Counted from the first letter of the stretch, positions 19,517-28,894 are shown. The stretch is 64,000 bases of DNA from DASVFB01 sp963815965 (GCA_963815965.1 CAWFIT010000002.1:62001-126000), one strand, 5' to 3'. The notes: generated by a model from the letters alone, not told the origin. Program-made: numbers and translations.

Positions 19517-21739
19517 TTACCTCGCGACCGGCACAGGGCGTGTTCCGGCGATCGGCTCGGGCTCCGTTGCGACGGCGACCCGTGGCAGCCATTCGAGCCA
19601 GCTGGGGAGGTACCAGTTCCAGTCGCCCAGCAGCTTCATGCTCGCAGGGAGCAAGACTCCCCGAATGATCGTCGCGTCGATCAAGACGGCGGCCGCCAAG
19701 CCGACGCCGAACTGCTTCAGCAGGTCGAACGACAGCGTGATGAAAACGGAGAAGACGAGCACCATCACGATCGCGGCGCTGGTCACGACGCCGGCCGTGG
19801 TCTTGATCCCATGCTCGACCGCCTCGTCGGTCGTCATGCCGTGATCGACGCCCTCGCGGATGCGGCTGATGATGAAGACGTGGTAGTCCATCGAAAGCCC
19901 GAACAGGATCACGAACAGGAACATCGGCATGAACGACTCGATGCCGCCCGACGATGCGCCGATCAGTCCGCGCCCGATCCCGTCCTGGAAGACGAGCACG
20001 AGGATCCCGTACGCCGCGGCGACCGAGAGCGCGTTGAGTGCGATCGCCTTCACCGCGATCACGATCGAGCGGAAGGCGAGCAGCATCAGCACGAAGGTCA
20101 GCGCGAACACGAAGGCGAACACATAAGGCGTCCTCTGCTTGAACTGTTGCTCGAAGTCGATCGAGTTCGCCGTCATCCCTCCAACGCCGGTGGTCGCATC
20201 GGGAAGCCGGCCTACGGTCGCAGGCAAGAGGTCCTCGCGGAGCGTTTGGACAGCGTGCTTCGAAGCCGAGTTGGTGCCGTTGCCGGCGATCGGGACCGAG
20301 ACGAGGGCGACGGTGCCTGCGCTGTTGACGTCGACCTCGATCGGCCGGAACATCTCTCCGCTCGCGAGCGCCCGTCGCCTCAGTTCCTCGATCGCACTTC
20401 GGGCTGCGCCTGAGCGGACATCGGGGGCCTCGACCACAACCTCTGCAGCCAGGGCATCGCCGGGGAATGCCTTCTGGATCTTGTCGTAGGTCCTGATGAC
20501 GGCGAGCGACCGAGGGAACGACTCAATGCTGCTCTGCGTGGTCTGCAGGCGAAGCGCCGGCACGGCGAGCACGATCAGAAGGCCGGCTGCCAAGACACCC
20601 GAGAGGAGCGGCCGCCGCAGGACCCGCTCGACGATCGCGCCCCAGAAGCGGCTCTCACCCACGCGCTGATCGGGACTGCGCAGAAACGGCACGCGGCCCT
20701 TGTTCACGCGGTCCCCAAGCTTGGACAGCAATGCCGGGAGCACTGTCAGTGAGCCGAGAACGGAAATGGCGACGACGATGATCGTCGCCGCCGCGAAGCC
20801 CTCGAAGGTCTTGTCGCCACTGATGAACATTCCGGACATCGCCACCATCACCGTGAAGCCCGAGATCAGGACAGAGCGGCCCGACGTCGCCGCCGCAGCC
20901 TCTACCGAGGCGCACTCCGTCCGTCCGGCCGCCCGCTCCTCGCGATCTCGCTTGAGGTAGAACATCGAGTAGTCGACGCCGACCGCGAGTCCGATCAGCA
21001 GGACGACGGCCGACACAGCGTCATCCATCGGCAACACCTTGCTCGGCAACGCCAGCAGGCCGATCGCCGCAAACACCGACGTCAGGGCGAGCAGCAGCGG
21101 GATGCCGGCCGCGACCAGCGCCCCGAACGTGATCAGCAAGATCACCAGCGTGACTGGCAGCGAAAGGACCCCCGCCTTGACCAGATCCTTGCCGAACTGG
21201 TCGTTGATCCCCTTGTTCACGCTGCCGCCGCCGAATTCCTCGATCGTGAACTGAGGACGCGCACGCTGGGCGTCCGCCACGGTCGCCAGGATCGGCTCCA
21301 CCTTGTCCTTGGCGTCCTCGGACTTGCCGCGGATGTCGAACTCGACCAGCGCCGATCGCCCGTCGCTCGATACCCGGCCCGTGTTGCCTGTCGCGAACGG
21401 GGACTCGACGTTGGTGGCATTCGGCTGCGCCTCTAGCCGCCGGATCACGTCTTGTACGGCGGCATGGAACTGCGCGCTCCTTGCCGTCAGCGAAGTGCTC
21501 CCGACGAGCACCAGCTCCTTCGCCGGCTGCTCGAACTCGTCGTTGAGGATCTGCTGGACCCGGCCTGATTCACCCGGACCCGGTTCGTTCACCGACAGCG
21601 AATTCGTCCCCACCACATTTCCGAACGCGAACGCCGCAAGGACGAACCCCAGCCACCCAAAGACGGCTGTCTTCCAGTGCCGCGCGCTCCAACGGCCCAC
21701 GCGCGCAGCGAGATTCTCCCTGTCGACCGAGCCTGCCAC
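19517..21739 (-). CDS. MMPL/RND-family exporter
   Basis: 740 residues from GTG 21739, preferred because AAAGGGGG precedes it and the more upstream ATG (21772) falls inside a palindromic operator. Two MMPL halves are visible, each with an outer domain (TNSLSVNEPGPGESGRVQQI; RLQTTQSSIESFPRSLAVI) and five to six helices (ILLITFGALVAAGIPLLLAL, VVLLIGLAVGVDYSMFYLKR, FGLSMDYHVFIISRIREG). The GVDYSMFYLKR and SMDYHVF aspartates are the conserved proton-relay positions. Likely exports lipids or drugs using the proton gradient. Usual length for the family is 700-750. Confidence 0.9.
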   Translation of the reverse strand: MAGSVDRENLAARVGRWSARHWKTAVFGWLGFVLAAFAFGNVVGTNSLSVNEPGPGESGRVQQILNDEFEQPAKELVLVGSTSLTARSAQFHAAVQDVIRRLEAQPNATNVESPFATGNTGRVSSDGRSALVEFDIRGKSEDAKDKVEPILATVADAQRARPQFTIEEFGGGSVNKGINDQFGKDLVKAGVLSLPVTLVILLITFGALVAAGIPLLLALTSVFAAIGLLALPSKVLPMDDAVSAVVLLIGLAVGVDYSMFYLKRDREERAAGRTECASVEAAAATSGRSVLISGFTVMVAMSGMFISGDKTFEGFAAATIIVVAISVLGSLTVLPALLSKLGDRVNKGRVPFLRSPDQRVGESRFWGAIVERVLRRPLLSGVLAAGLLIVLAVPALRLQTTQSSIESFPRSLAVIRTYDKIQKAFPGDALAAEVVVEAPDVRSGAARSAIEELRRRALASGEMFRPIEVDVNSAGTVALVSVPIAGNGTNSASKHAVQTLREDLLPATVGRLPDATTGVGGMTANSIDFEQQFKQRTPYVFAFVFALTFVLMLLAFRSIVIAVKAIALNALSVAAAYGILVLVFQDGIGRGLIGASSGGIESFMPMFLFVILFGLSMDYHVFIISRIREGVDHGMTTDEAVEHGIKTTAGVVTSAAIVMVLVFSVFITLSFDLLKQFGVGLAAAVLIDATIIRGVLLPASMKLLGDWNWYLPSWLEWLPRVAVATEPEPIAGTRPVPVAR

Positions 21740-21754
21740 ACCGACCCCCTTTTG

Positions 21755-21805
21755 ATTGTCCGCAAAGGACAATAAGCCTCGGTTTCACGGTCTGCAAATG
21801 ACAAT
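21755..21805. promoter_or_regulatory. Tandem palindromic operator upstream of the MMPL gene (TetR-type candidate)
   Basis: attgtccgcaaaggacaat (21755-21773) is a perfect 7-bp inverted repeat around a five-base centre. A second, less perfect copy lies at 21787-21805, and both are followed by atRagcctcgg-type sequence, so the unit is duplicated with about a 32-bp period. Position and symmetry suit a TetR-family repressor. No intact TetR gene is adjacent. Confidence 0.6.
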
Positions 21806-21959
21806 ATGCCTCGGGTTCAGGCCCTGTCAAGGGAAGATTCGAAAAAAGCCGGCCAGCGGAAGATTCGAAGATTCTGGGCGACAACCGGGCGACGCTGTAC
21901 CGGTCGCGGCAGATGGCGAGAGCACGGGCGCGCAGGTGCGTCTTTGCGCGCGTGCAAGT

Positions 21960-22367
21960 GTGAGCGGGGTCGCCTTCTTCGACTTCTACCACGGCCAGAC
22001 GGGGGTCGCCCCGAACGCGATCGAACTCCACCCGGTCCTCGCGCTCCGCTGCCTGACGGCGAGCGGCACGCCGGAGCCGCCCTCGTCAGCGAACGGGAAG
22101 GTGAAGCTCGTCTCGCTCACCTCACCGGTTAGCGCCGGCGCGGACGCGACCCTGACTGTCGCCGTCCCGAACGGGACGAGTTGCGCGATCGTCGTCACCT
22201 ACAAGTCCGGCTCCTCCTCCGCCGCCGGCCTTTACGCGCAGCGCGCACGAGGTGGCCGCATCGACTGGACATGGAAAGTCGGGACGCGCACCACTCCCGG
22301 CCGCTGGCCGATCGACATCGCCTACGGCGCTTCCGGTTCGCTGCACACGTCCTTCGTGGTTACGTGA
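21960..22367 (+). pseudogene. Truncated secreted protein with Ig-like C-terminal domain
   Basis: The protein-like part begins near VSGVAFFDFYHGQTGVAPNA (ending IELHPVLALRCL), a motif known as the end of a secreted actinobacterial domain whose first half is missing here. It continues into a domain of about 90 residues (KVKLVSLTSPVSAGADATL; RGGRIDWTWKVGTRTTPGRW; SLHTSFVVT) resembling an Ig-like beta-sandwich. The upstream part of the frame is not protein-like and has no signal peptide, so this appears to be a 5'-truncated gene. Confidence 0.5.
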
Positions 22368-22398
22368 GCGGGTCGCTACCCGCCGGTGACGCCCGTCG

Positions 22399-22512
22399 AG
22401 TGAGCGGCTTCCGCTTTCGCCTCTTCTCGGACGACTGGGACGAACGGGGCGAGTTCGAGACGATCGTCCCGAACTGGTCCGCGGGCGACGAGTTCATGAC
22501 CGGCGACAGGCG
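22399..22512 (+). repeat. Family C mini-protein relic (copy C1)
   Basis: It encodes SGFRFRLFSDDWDERGEFET then IVPNWSAGDEFMTGD, after which the sequence departs from the related copy at 31510 by an indel. It shares the VPNWSxGD core with family B. Confidence 0.55.
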
Positions 22513-22538
22513 GACATGGGAGCGATATCGCCGACGCA

Positions 22539-23825
22539 TCAAAGTGGCGCAAGAACCACAGTTAAGTTGCCTCGGATAAACACGATTGGCGACGCGGCGA
22601 AGCCGAAGAAGCACTGCACGCGAACGTTGTAGGTGCCGGGTGCGACATCCAGTCCAGCCGTGATCGGGAGTGACGCTTGCACCCCTGCGGCGACCGTCGA
22701 GTCCGCCTGGATGCCGAACGGCAGCTGATCCATTTGCCCTTCCGTAAACCGCGCAAGCCGGCACTGGAAGGACGATGTCGTTCCGGAATCGTTCCTCAAC
22801 GTGATGTCCGCCGTGGCGACTAAGCGACTGGAAACGGTGGCGGTGACGGGGCCGCTTGAAGCGACGTAGCCCGACGTTCCCGTAGCAACATCGAGGTTCA
22901 GGATGCCGGCATTGGTGGCGCTGAACGGCAATGTCTCGGGGCTCCCTTCGACGTCCCTCGACGCGAATCCCAGCGTGGAACTTGGGCCTGGCGGCCCTTG
23001 TCCCCCCGGCGGCCCTTGTGCCCCCGGCGGCCCTTGTGCCCCCGGCGGCCCTTGCGCCCCGGACGGACCCGCAGGCCCGACCATCCCGGCTCTCGCTTCG
23101 GGATCGAGCTTCTTCAGGGTGACGGCGTTGTTGGCGAGCTTGGCGGTCGTGACCGCCGCGTCCTGAATTGCAGGCGTCGTGACGCTCCCGGGCGGGAGAG
23201 GTGCGGCGAGTTGACTGTAATCGCGTTGCTCCTGTGCCGACTGAGCTGGCGCCGAAGTTGGCGCAGCCGGCGACGCTCCCGCTTGCACGACGGTCTGCTG
23301 ATTCGGCCCGACGACGACCGATTTGCCTCCACTGATCCCGAAGACCCGAACGCTTCCTCGTCTGACGCTGACCGTCGTCCGCCTGTGCCCCGTCGTCACG
23401 GTAAAAAATGGGTCTCTCGTCCGAATGGAGGCAGTGGGCGTTTTTAGCCACGACATGCCGCCACCGTTGATCTGGCATCTGGAGGTGCCAGAGCGGTAGT
23501 TGATGAGCCATTTGCCCTGCGGGCCGAGCTCGAGCGAACTTTCGGATTTGACCTTGCAAGCGATCCCTTTGGACGAGACGGTGACGTTGAACCTGAACAG
23601 CCCTTGTCCGGTCGTACAGATGACGTCGCCGCTGAAGAGGCGGTTTCCGTCTCCGTACTTCTCGGCTCGGCCGAGGTAGACGCTGCCGTGCAAGACGTTC
23701 CCCGCGCCGATCGATTTCCCGCGCGAGGTGCCTTGGGTGCAAGATGTCCGTTTCTCGGAGGCCGACGCAGTCAGAACCAAGACTGCGGCAACGACCGACA
23801 GGATTGAGAGGACGATCATCTTCAT
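22539..23825 (-). CDS. Secreted FecR-domain protein with collagen-like segment
   Basis: 428 residues from ATG 23825 with GAAGGAGGG upstream. Signal peptide (IVLSILSVVAAVLVLTASA); FecR-like domain at about 40-190 (SRGKSIGAGNVLHGSVYLG, TASIRTRDPFFTVTTGHRRT, TVSVRRGSVRVFG); a linker; a short collagen-like stretch of GPP/GAQ triplets near residue 250; and a C-terminal beta-sandwich of about 140 residues. FecR-type domains often act as outer sensors or attachment modules. It follows the pentapeptide-like membrane gene by 19 bp, so the two are probably co-transcribed. Confidence 0.75.
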   Translation of the reverse strand: MKMIVLSILSVVAAVLVLTASASEKRTSCTQGTSRGKSIGAGNVLHGSVYLGRAEKYGDGNRLFSGDVICTTGQGLFRFNVTVSSKGIACKVKSESSLELGPQGKWLINYRSGTSRCQINGGGMSWLKTPTASIRTRDPFFTVTTGHRRTTVSVRRGSVRVFGISGGKSVVVGPNQQTVVQAGASPAAPTSAPAQSAQEQRDYSQLAAPLPPGSVTTPAIQDAAVTTAKLANNAVTLKKLDPEARAGMVGPAGPSGAQGPPGAQGPPGAQGPPGGQGPPGPSSTLGFASRDVEGSPETLPFSATNAGILNLDVATGTSGYVASSGPVTATVSSRLVATADITLRNDSGTTSSFQCRLARFTEGQMDQLPFGIQADSTVAAGVQASLPITAGLDVAPGTYNVRVQCFFGFAASPIVFIRGNLTVVLAPL

Positions 23826-23844
23826 GTTTCCCTCCTTCTGTCTC

Positions 23845-25362
23845 TCAGCGCAGGGCGTCGAGGACCTGGCGCAAGCTCGGATTCGAGTTGGCGAGAGCGA
23901 TGACGGCGCAGGCAATCAGCGCTCCATAGATAAACCGTTCGAGTCGATGCAGAAGACGCCGGCCTTCGCTGTTCCCGACGTCAGTTCTTCCCGGCAAGAC
24001 TGTGCCCGCCGTATCGAGCAGCGCGTTGCCGCCCAGAACCATTCGCCGCCCTGCGCGCTGTGCCCACGAGGTTTTCTCCGCGCCAGAGGTGCGGGTTGTA
24101 CGCTGGAAGCCTCGCCAGACCATCCGAACCGCGGACACGGCCAGCGCGAGGATCAGCAAGGCTAGGAGCGGATGCCATGGGCGCACGAGGTACCCGGCGA
24201 CCCAGCGATAAAAGAACACGTCCAGGGTGTGCAAAACAGCCCCATGACGGTTGCTCGCCAGCACTCGCTCGTCGAAGTAGGCGTCGTTCGCGACAGCGAG
24301 GTCATCGCGATTCTTGGCGCTCTGCTCGATGAGTTTGAGCGCGACGCTCGGCTCGCCCTTGACATACGCGACGTCGTTCACCGCGAGATCAAGGTCCCGA
24401 ATGACGACGCGATACAAGACGATTCCGCTGCGGCTGAACGTCGCGGCTCGAAGTGAGACTGAGTCAGCGACGGTGTCCGTGAAACTTGCCGAGTCCGCGC
24501 TGACGCCGGTTAGATCGAGCGACTTCGCCGCTCGGACGTCATCAAAGGAAACCGATGTGAAGTCGGCACCGATGAAGATCCCGTTGCTCGCAAACGTCGC
24601 CCCGTCGAAGGCGGTGTGGTCATCGAACTCCGCCTGCGCGAAAACTGCGTCGTGTGCAAACGCAGCCGATGCAAAGGTCGTCTTTCCAGCGAATTCGGTA
24701 CCAAGGCCAGCAAAGCTCGCTCGGCCATCGAAGTGAGCCGATAGAAATGACGCACTTTCGAACGAGGCAAGATCGAAGACGGCGTCGCCTCGAAAACGGG
24801 CGAAGTTGAAAGTGGCGGTACGCCCAAAGCGCGCTTGGCCGAACGCGGCGAGCTCGCGGAACGTCGCAAGCGAGAAGTCGACGCGGCCTGCGAACGTTGT
24901 CGGCGAGCCGTCGGGACCGACGTCGAAAACCGCCGGCCGCTCGAATCTGACGCCCTGCATGTCGACGAGCTTCGCGACACGAGTTCCACTGAGATCGACG
25001 GTGCTCCGGAAAATCGCCTCCGCGGCGAGCAGCCGACCCGAGAGAGTGCAACCGCGACACTCGAACAAACCTTTGACCTCCGTGTCGGCGAGATCAAGGT
25101 CACCGCAAAGCGTCACGCCGCGCGCGACAACGGACGCTCCGGCCCGTAGCTTCGCGGCGACCCTCGTGCTTGCCATGACTGAGGGTCCTACTGCCTCTCG
25201 CCCGCAAGGGTCGACCGACCCGAATGCAGGGCTCGGCAGTCCAAAGGCAGCCACCGCGAACGCAACCGACAGAAGCCCCAAGCCGCTGACCAGCGGAAGC
25301 TTTGCGTCCCGGACCCCGTGACGCCGGATGATCGGCCGCAGTGACGAAATAACGGTCGTCAC
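23845..25362 (-). CDS. Membrane protein with pentapeptide-like repeats
   Basis: 505 residues from GTG 25362 with GGGAGAG upstream. Signal or first helix at 22-48 (PLVSGLGLLSVAFAVAAFGL). Residues 80-320 consist of five-residue turns of the A(D/N)LxF type (RVDFSLATFRELAAFGQARF, NFARFRGDAVFDLASFESAS), typical of pentapeptide right-handed helices. The C-terminus has helices (HPLLALLILALAVSAVRMVW; LERFIYGALIACAVIALA), as in pentapeptide-ion-channel-like fusions. Function unknown; it may be a membrane sensor. Forms a pair with the FecR gene. Confidence 0.75.
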   Translation of the reverse strand: MTTVISSLRPIIRRHGVRDAKLPLVSGLGLLSVAFAVAAFGLPSPAFGSVDPCGREAVGPSVMASTRVAAKLRAGASVVARGVTLCGDLDLADTEVKGLFECRGCTLSGRLLAAEAIFRSTVDLSGTRVAKLVDMQGVRFERPAVFDVGPDGSPTTFAGRVDFSLATFRELAAFGQARFGRTATFNFARFRGDAVFDLASFESASFLSAHFDGRASFAGLGTEFAGKTTFASAAFAHDAVFAQAEFDDHTAFDGATFASNGIFIGADFTSVSFDDVRAAKSLDLTGVSADSASFTDTVADSVSLRAATFSRSGIVLYRVVIRDLDLAVNDVAYVKGEPSVALKLIEQSAKNRDDLAVANDAYFDERVLASNRHGAVLHTLDVFFYRWVAGYLVRPWHPLLALLILALAVSAVRMVWRGFQRTTRTSGAEKTSWAQRAGRRMVLGGNALLDTAGTVLPGRTDVGNSEGRRLLHRLERFIYGALIACAVIALANSNPSLRQVLDALR

Positions 25363-25494
25363 TGTTCTCTCCCTTGCGGATCAGCTCCGATCCAAGCTAA
25401 ACCGCCTCGCGAGAGATGTCAACGAGCCGAGGTTGGTTGCCCTCCGGACGGTGCCTTCCGACACCGCTCCAGCTGGTCCGGCAAGGAGGACTCG

Positions 25495-25575
25495 ATGGGA
25501 GCCGACTGGCGTGACTCGCAGATCAGGTACCTCGTCCATTCTCTGACGGCGGAAGCGGAATGCGCGACCACGTCC
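25495..25575 (+). repeat. Family A relic (copy A3), frameshifted
   Basis: ATG 25495 follows AAGGAGG, and the first 16 codons match copy A5 (MGADWRDSQIRYLVH). The frame is then lost at 25540-25550, although the nucleotide match (acggcggaagcggaatgcg) continues briefly. Confidence 0.6.
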
Positions 25576-25593
25576 GACCACGCGGGGCTGCAG

Positions 25594-25806
25594 TCAATAA
25601 CGCCTGCCGGTCGGCTTATGCATCCGACCGTGTACGAGGTAGATCGGCAGCGCGACACCTAGCGCGAAAAAGACGCTAATCCCCCATGCCGTCGCACGGC
25701 GGCTGCCGCGGTTGTTGGCGTGTTGGAAGACCAGGATCGCCGCCGTCGCATCGAGTGCCCAGGCGATCAAGAACGTCGGTGTCGTCAATGCTGCCGCCAC
25801 GAGCAT
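25594..25806 (-). CDS. Small membrane protein, two helices
   Basis: 70 residues from ATG 25806. MLVAAALTTPTFLIAWALDA and WGISVFFALGVALPIYLVHG are the two hydrophobic segments, joined by a basic loop; the tail is basic. No family recognised. It starts ten bases after the stop of the gene at 25816. Confidence 0.45.
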   Translation of the reverse strand: MLVAAALTTPTFLIAWALDATAAILVFQHANNRGSRRATAWGISVFFALGVALPIYLVHGRMHKPTGRRY

Positions 25807-25815
25807 TGGGCCAAC

Positions 25816-26172
25816 CTAGCCGCTCGACAGCCGCGAGTCGCGGATCGCCTCGATCTGTTCGCGGGTGAGTTCGGGTAGCACGTAGTGATCGGCGATGTGG
25901 ACGCAGAACTGGTCGCCGCTCCGTCTGCCGCCGTGCGACGCACGAGGCCGATCACACGTCTCCCGCTCGTCGGCGTACGCGCGGAACTCGCGCTGGAATC
26001 GGTCCCAGGCGATGTCGTGCCTGCGCTCTGAGCGCCGCGTGTTGCGCGTGGCGGTTCGCCACGTCAACCGAGTTCGCGATCCGCCTGAGGGGTACCGCCC
26101 GCGCGGCGCGTGGCGAGTCTGGTCTCCTGGAGGGAGGACCGCGCGCTGTCCCAATGGGCTCAAACGGGCCAA
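25816..26172 (-). CDS. Uncertain small soluble protein
   Basis: Only the last 68 or so residues (IAWDRFQREFRAYADERETC; HIADHYVLPELTREQIEAIR) look like real protein; the first 50 are Arg/Thr-rich and doubtful, so the true start is unclear. Same strand and close spacing to the membrane gene at 25806 are mild support. Confidence 0.3.
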   Translation of the reverse strand: MARLSPLGQRAVLPPGDQTRHAPRGRYPSGGSRTRLTWRTATRNTRRSERRHDIAWDRFQREFRAYADERETCDRPRASHGGRRSGDQFCVHIADHYVLPELTREQIEAIRDSRLSSG

Positions 26173-26205
26173 GCCGCTGGCGAAAAAAGAGCCGATCCTG
26201 AATCC

Positions 26206-26709
26206 ATGGCGAGGATCAAGGATCTCCTACCCCCGGACGTGCGCCGGGGACTGGCCGACCTGGCCGCGGCGCGGCAGCCCGCGGTTACGGATGACGACGG
26301 CGACGATCGGGCGGAGCATGCCGAGGATCGCGCCGACGGGGAAGGCCGCGAGCAGCACGAGCGAAACCCAGCCTCCCCAGCACAGCAGAATCACCCCGCT
26401 CGCCGTAGCCCGGTCAAGCGCCCGTATCGCAAGCCGCGCGCCTTCGTCAACGTGATCGTGATGAGGCACGCCCGCGAGCGCGCTCGGGACCGGTTCCCGG
26501 GGTTCAAGGCGGCGCGGATCGTGGACGAGGTTCACGCCGCGATGGTGGCCGGGCGCGTGTCAGCGGTGAAGCCGCCCGGGTTGATCGGCGGCGACTTCCC
26601 CTACGGGCTCTACGCGTGGACGGAGGATGGCGAGCGGGTCTACGGGATCATGCACGGCGAGAACTGCTTCGCTGTGCACACGACGATGCGGCGTGGAGTT
26701 CCGGAGTAG
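26206..26709 (+). CDS. Unknown protein with a conserved-looking C-terminal domain
   Basis: 167 residues from ATG 26206. The N-terminus (MARIKDLLPPDVRRGLADLA) and the last 90 residues (RHARERARDRFPGFKAARIV; LYAWTEDGERVYGIMHGENC; FAVHTTMRRG) look protein-like and may form a small alpha-beta domain of the toxin-like or nuclease-like type. The central acidic region is low-complexity and opposite a hydrophobic minus-strand frame, so it may be misread. Function not assigned. Confidence 0.45.
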   Translation: MARIKDLLPPDVRRGLADLAAARQPAVTDDDGDDRAEHAEDRADGEGREQHERNPASPAQQNHPARRSPVKRPYRKPRAFVNVIVMRHARERARDRFPGFKAARIVDEVHAAMVAGRVSAVKPPGLIGGDFPYGLYAWTEDGERVYGIMHGENCFAVHTTMRRGVPE

Positions 26710-26751
26710 CCAGAGCCTCACGTTCCGCGCCGACGGCCACGTCGGCACAGG

Positions 26752-26775
26752 TCCGAAACGACCGTTTCAGACCTC
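26752..26775. terminator. Possible hairpin terminator
   Basis: ggtccgaaac and gtttcagacc pair with one mismatch around a four-base loop, about 40 bp after the stop at 26709. The rest of 26776-27182 shows no convincing gene on either strand. Confidence 0.3.
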
Positions 26776-27182
26776 CAGAAGGTGAGCGCCGATGAGTTCG
26801 GTTGGTAGACGCCTCGGCGCCGAAGCCGAAAGGCGTTGACGGAACGCAAGCGCCCGTGCACGAAGCGCGCGCACGACGACCGCACCCCTCCCTGCTCAGC
26901 GGCTATCTCCCTCGCTCAAGAGTCGGCTCCTGGCTCGCGCTCGACAAGACTTCCGCGCCGGCCGCAACGACGTTCGCATCTTCCAGGTTTCGGGCGCCAC
27001 GTCGAGGCCGCGGCTCCGCGAGTTCGGCGTCGCACTCTCCCGATAGGAGCCCATATCGGGCGTCCGCTGAGTCACGCGTCCGAGCGAACTGTGCGAGCGC
27101 CTTCAACGCTGGCCGCGTCGCGCCGGTTCGCATGTCGGGGCCTGGTGATGATGCACCCTCGGGTGGTGCAACCTCAAGGGGC

Positions 27183-27213
27183 GAGGGAGCCGGGCGCCGC
27201 AGCCGGCTCCCTC
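27183..27213 (-). terminator. Hairpin terminator of the sialidase-like gene
   Basis: gagggagccgg (27183-27193) and ccggctccctc (27203-27213) form a perfect 11-bp stem, 14 bases past the stop codon of the gene at 27227. Confidence 0.65.
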
Positions 27214-27226
27214 CTGGGCTCGATTC

Positions 27227-28894
27227 CTAGTACCCCGCTCCGAACGTCGAGCGCGGCACGATGCCGAGCACCTGTTGCTGGTAGTAGACGGGGCCGCCGT
27301 CGTCGGCGATCACGGTTGGCGAGGGGTAGTGGGTCGAGACCGCGTACGTGTAGATGTTGCCGTTCGAGATCGCGAGCCCGAAGTAGTCGCCGATGAAGCC
27401 GCGCCCCTTTGGGCACGGGTCGTTGTGTCCGGCGCAGGCGTACTGGGTGATGCCGTCGACCTTCTGCTGAGACTGGTCTGGATCCCAGGTGAACTGCGAG
27501 ACCCTGACGTTGCCGCCGACCGGTACGGCGCCGGCCGCTGTCCCGGAGTCCTTGTAGGCCTGGAGCGAGACGTCGATGCAGGTGTTGGCGTCTCCGACGT
27601 GCTGCGGGAGGATCGACGGGTCGTTCGGACACGGAAGTTGACGGTCGTAGAAGGCGACCGCCACGGCGCCGCCCTGTCCTGCTGCAACGGACGGCTGGAA
27701 CTGGTCGGTCGATGCCGAGTTCGGCGCATCGTTGACCGTTTGCGCAGACGACCAAGTCAGGCCACCGTCAGTCGACTGAGTGAACTTCACGTCGAATTGG
27801 CCGCCGGCCGCGTCCCAATCTTCGTAGGTCAGGTAGACGTGGCCGGGGTAGGTCTCGCTGGCGGCGAAGCTCTCGATGATTCCGTCGCGGAAGTTTGTAT
27901 TCGGCAGGAAGCCGTCGGGGTTCTCACCGGGCGTGGCCGTCTCGACAAACGGGCCGAATGTCACTCCGTCGTCGAGCGAGCGCGTCACATACACGTGCCC
28001 GATTCGGTTCTTGTTACTCGTGTCGAAACCGCCGACGAACGCGAGGTAGAGCGTCCCGTCGGAGCCGACCGAGGGGTAGACGAACGTCGTCGCCGGCGTC
28101 GTCACTCCCGGGGGCGTGATCGTGATCGCCTTGCGGAACGTGTTGCCGCGGTCGGCGGAGACCGCCAGCCGAATCTTGCCGTTGCCGGCCGCACCGTTGA
28201 AAGTCGTCCAGGCCGCGTAGACGTGATCCTGGAACCGAGATGCGACGAAGTGGTTGACGGCGATCCACTCCTTGTCTTCGACATGACCGAACGTGAGGCT
28301 CGTCTGATTGTTGTTCGGCTCGAGGTCCCGGCCTCCGTTGCCCTTGACCCAGTGAGCGCCCAGGTCGTCGGTGTAGGAGACGTCGACCGCGCCGTTCGGG
28401 TGCAGGCCGCCGCCCCAGAACGCGTTGAACGGCAGAGTCGTCTGGTACGCCCGCCCCTGCGTGTCGAAGGCGACGTTCGGGTCGGTGTTGTTCGTCCAAC
28501 TGGGCGGCATCTCCTGGCTGCCGGTCGAGACGCAGTCGTAGCCCTGCACCTGGTTGGCTCCGGTCACGGCCCCGTTTTGGATCGTGAACGTGCCAAGGTG
28601 GAAGTCGTAGAAGGTGCTGTACTTCTCGAAGAAGATCTTCGAGTTGCCGATCAGTGTCTCCGTTCCGGGCTTGACCGCGATCCACGACTCGGAGCGGTTC
28701 GCGTTGTAGAGGCCGCTCCTGCACGTCCCGGGATCGGGCCTGGTTCCGCCCGGAGCAACCGGATAGCCGCCACCGACGATCACGTTGTCGGCGACAACGT
28801 TCGTGCCGAGCGGAGTCGTCCACGGCGCCGCGGACGCCGCACCGGCGCATACGAGTGCGCCGGCCACTGCTAGCACGATGGCTACTCGTTTCAA
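27227..28894 (-). CDS. Secreted sialidase/BNR-repeat-like beta-propeller protein
   Basis: 555 residues from TTG 28894, chosen because GGGAGGAG lies four bases upstream and it begins the signal peptide (LKRVAIVLAVAGALVCAGAA). Several Asp-box-like turns are visible (SADRGNTF, SLDDGVTF, STDGGLTW), together with blade motifs such as WIAVNHF and VYAAWTTFNG, pointing to a six-bladed propeller as in sialidases and related proteins. Conserved sialidase arginines cannot be assigned with confidence, so it may bind rather than cleave glycans. It ends at a strong hairpin. Confidence 0.75.
   Translation of the reverse strand: MKRVAIVLAVAGALVCAGAASAAPWTTPLGTNVVADNVIVGGGYPVAPGGTRPDPGTCRSGLYNANRSESWIAVKPGTETLIGNSKIFFEKYSTFYDFHLGTFTIQNGAVTGANQVQGYDCVSTGSQEMPPSWTNNTDPNVAFDTQGRAYQTTLPFNAFWGGGLHPNGAVDVSYTDDLGAHWVKGNGGRDLEPNNNQTSLTFGHVEDKEWIAVNHFVASRFQDHVYAAWTTFNGAAGNGKIRLAVSADRGNTFRKAITITPPGVTTPATTFVYPSVGSDGTLYLAFVGGFDTSNKNRIGHVYVTRSLDDGVTFGPFVETATPGENPDGFLPNTNFRDGIIESFAASETYPGHVYLTYEDWDAAGGQFDVKFTQSTDGGLTWSSAQTVNDAPNSASTDQFQPSVAAGQGGAVAVAFYDRQLPCPNDPSILPQHVGDANTCIDVSLQAYKDSGTAAGAVPVGGNVRVSQFTWDPDQSQQKVDGITQYACAGHNDPCPKGRGFIGDYFGLAISNGNIYTYAVSTHYPSPTVIADDGGPVYYQQQVLGIVPRSTFGAGY

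Noticed and set aside
21740..21772. ATG 21772 as start of the MMPL gene
   Set aside because: It lies inside the palindromic operator and has no ribosome site; GTG 21739 has AAAGGGGG before it.
21870..21920. Possible TetR helix-turn-helix remnant (ATLYRSRQ-like reading)
   Set aside because: Only a few residues match and in a frame with no continuing similarity.
26227..26535. Minus-strand hydrophobic frame that might be a membrane protein
   Set aside because: It opposes the charged centre of the plus-strand gene; the plus strand has better N- and C-terminal protein features, although this remains uncertain.
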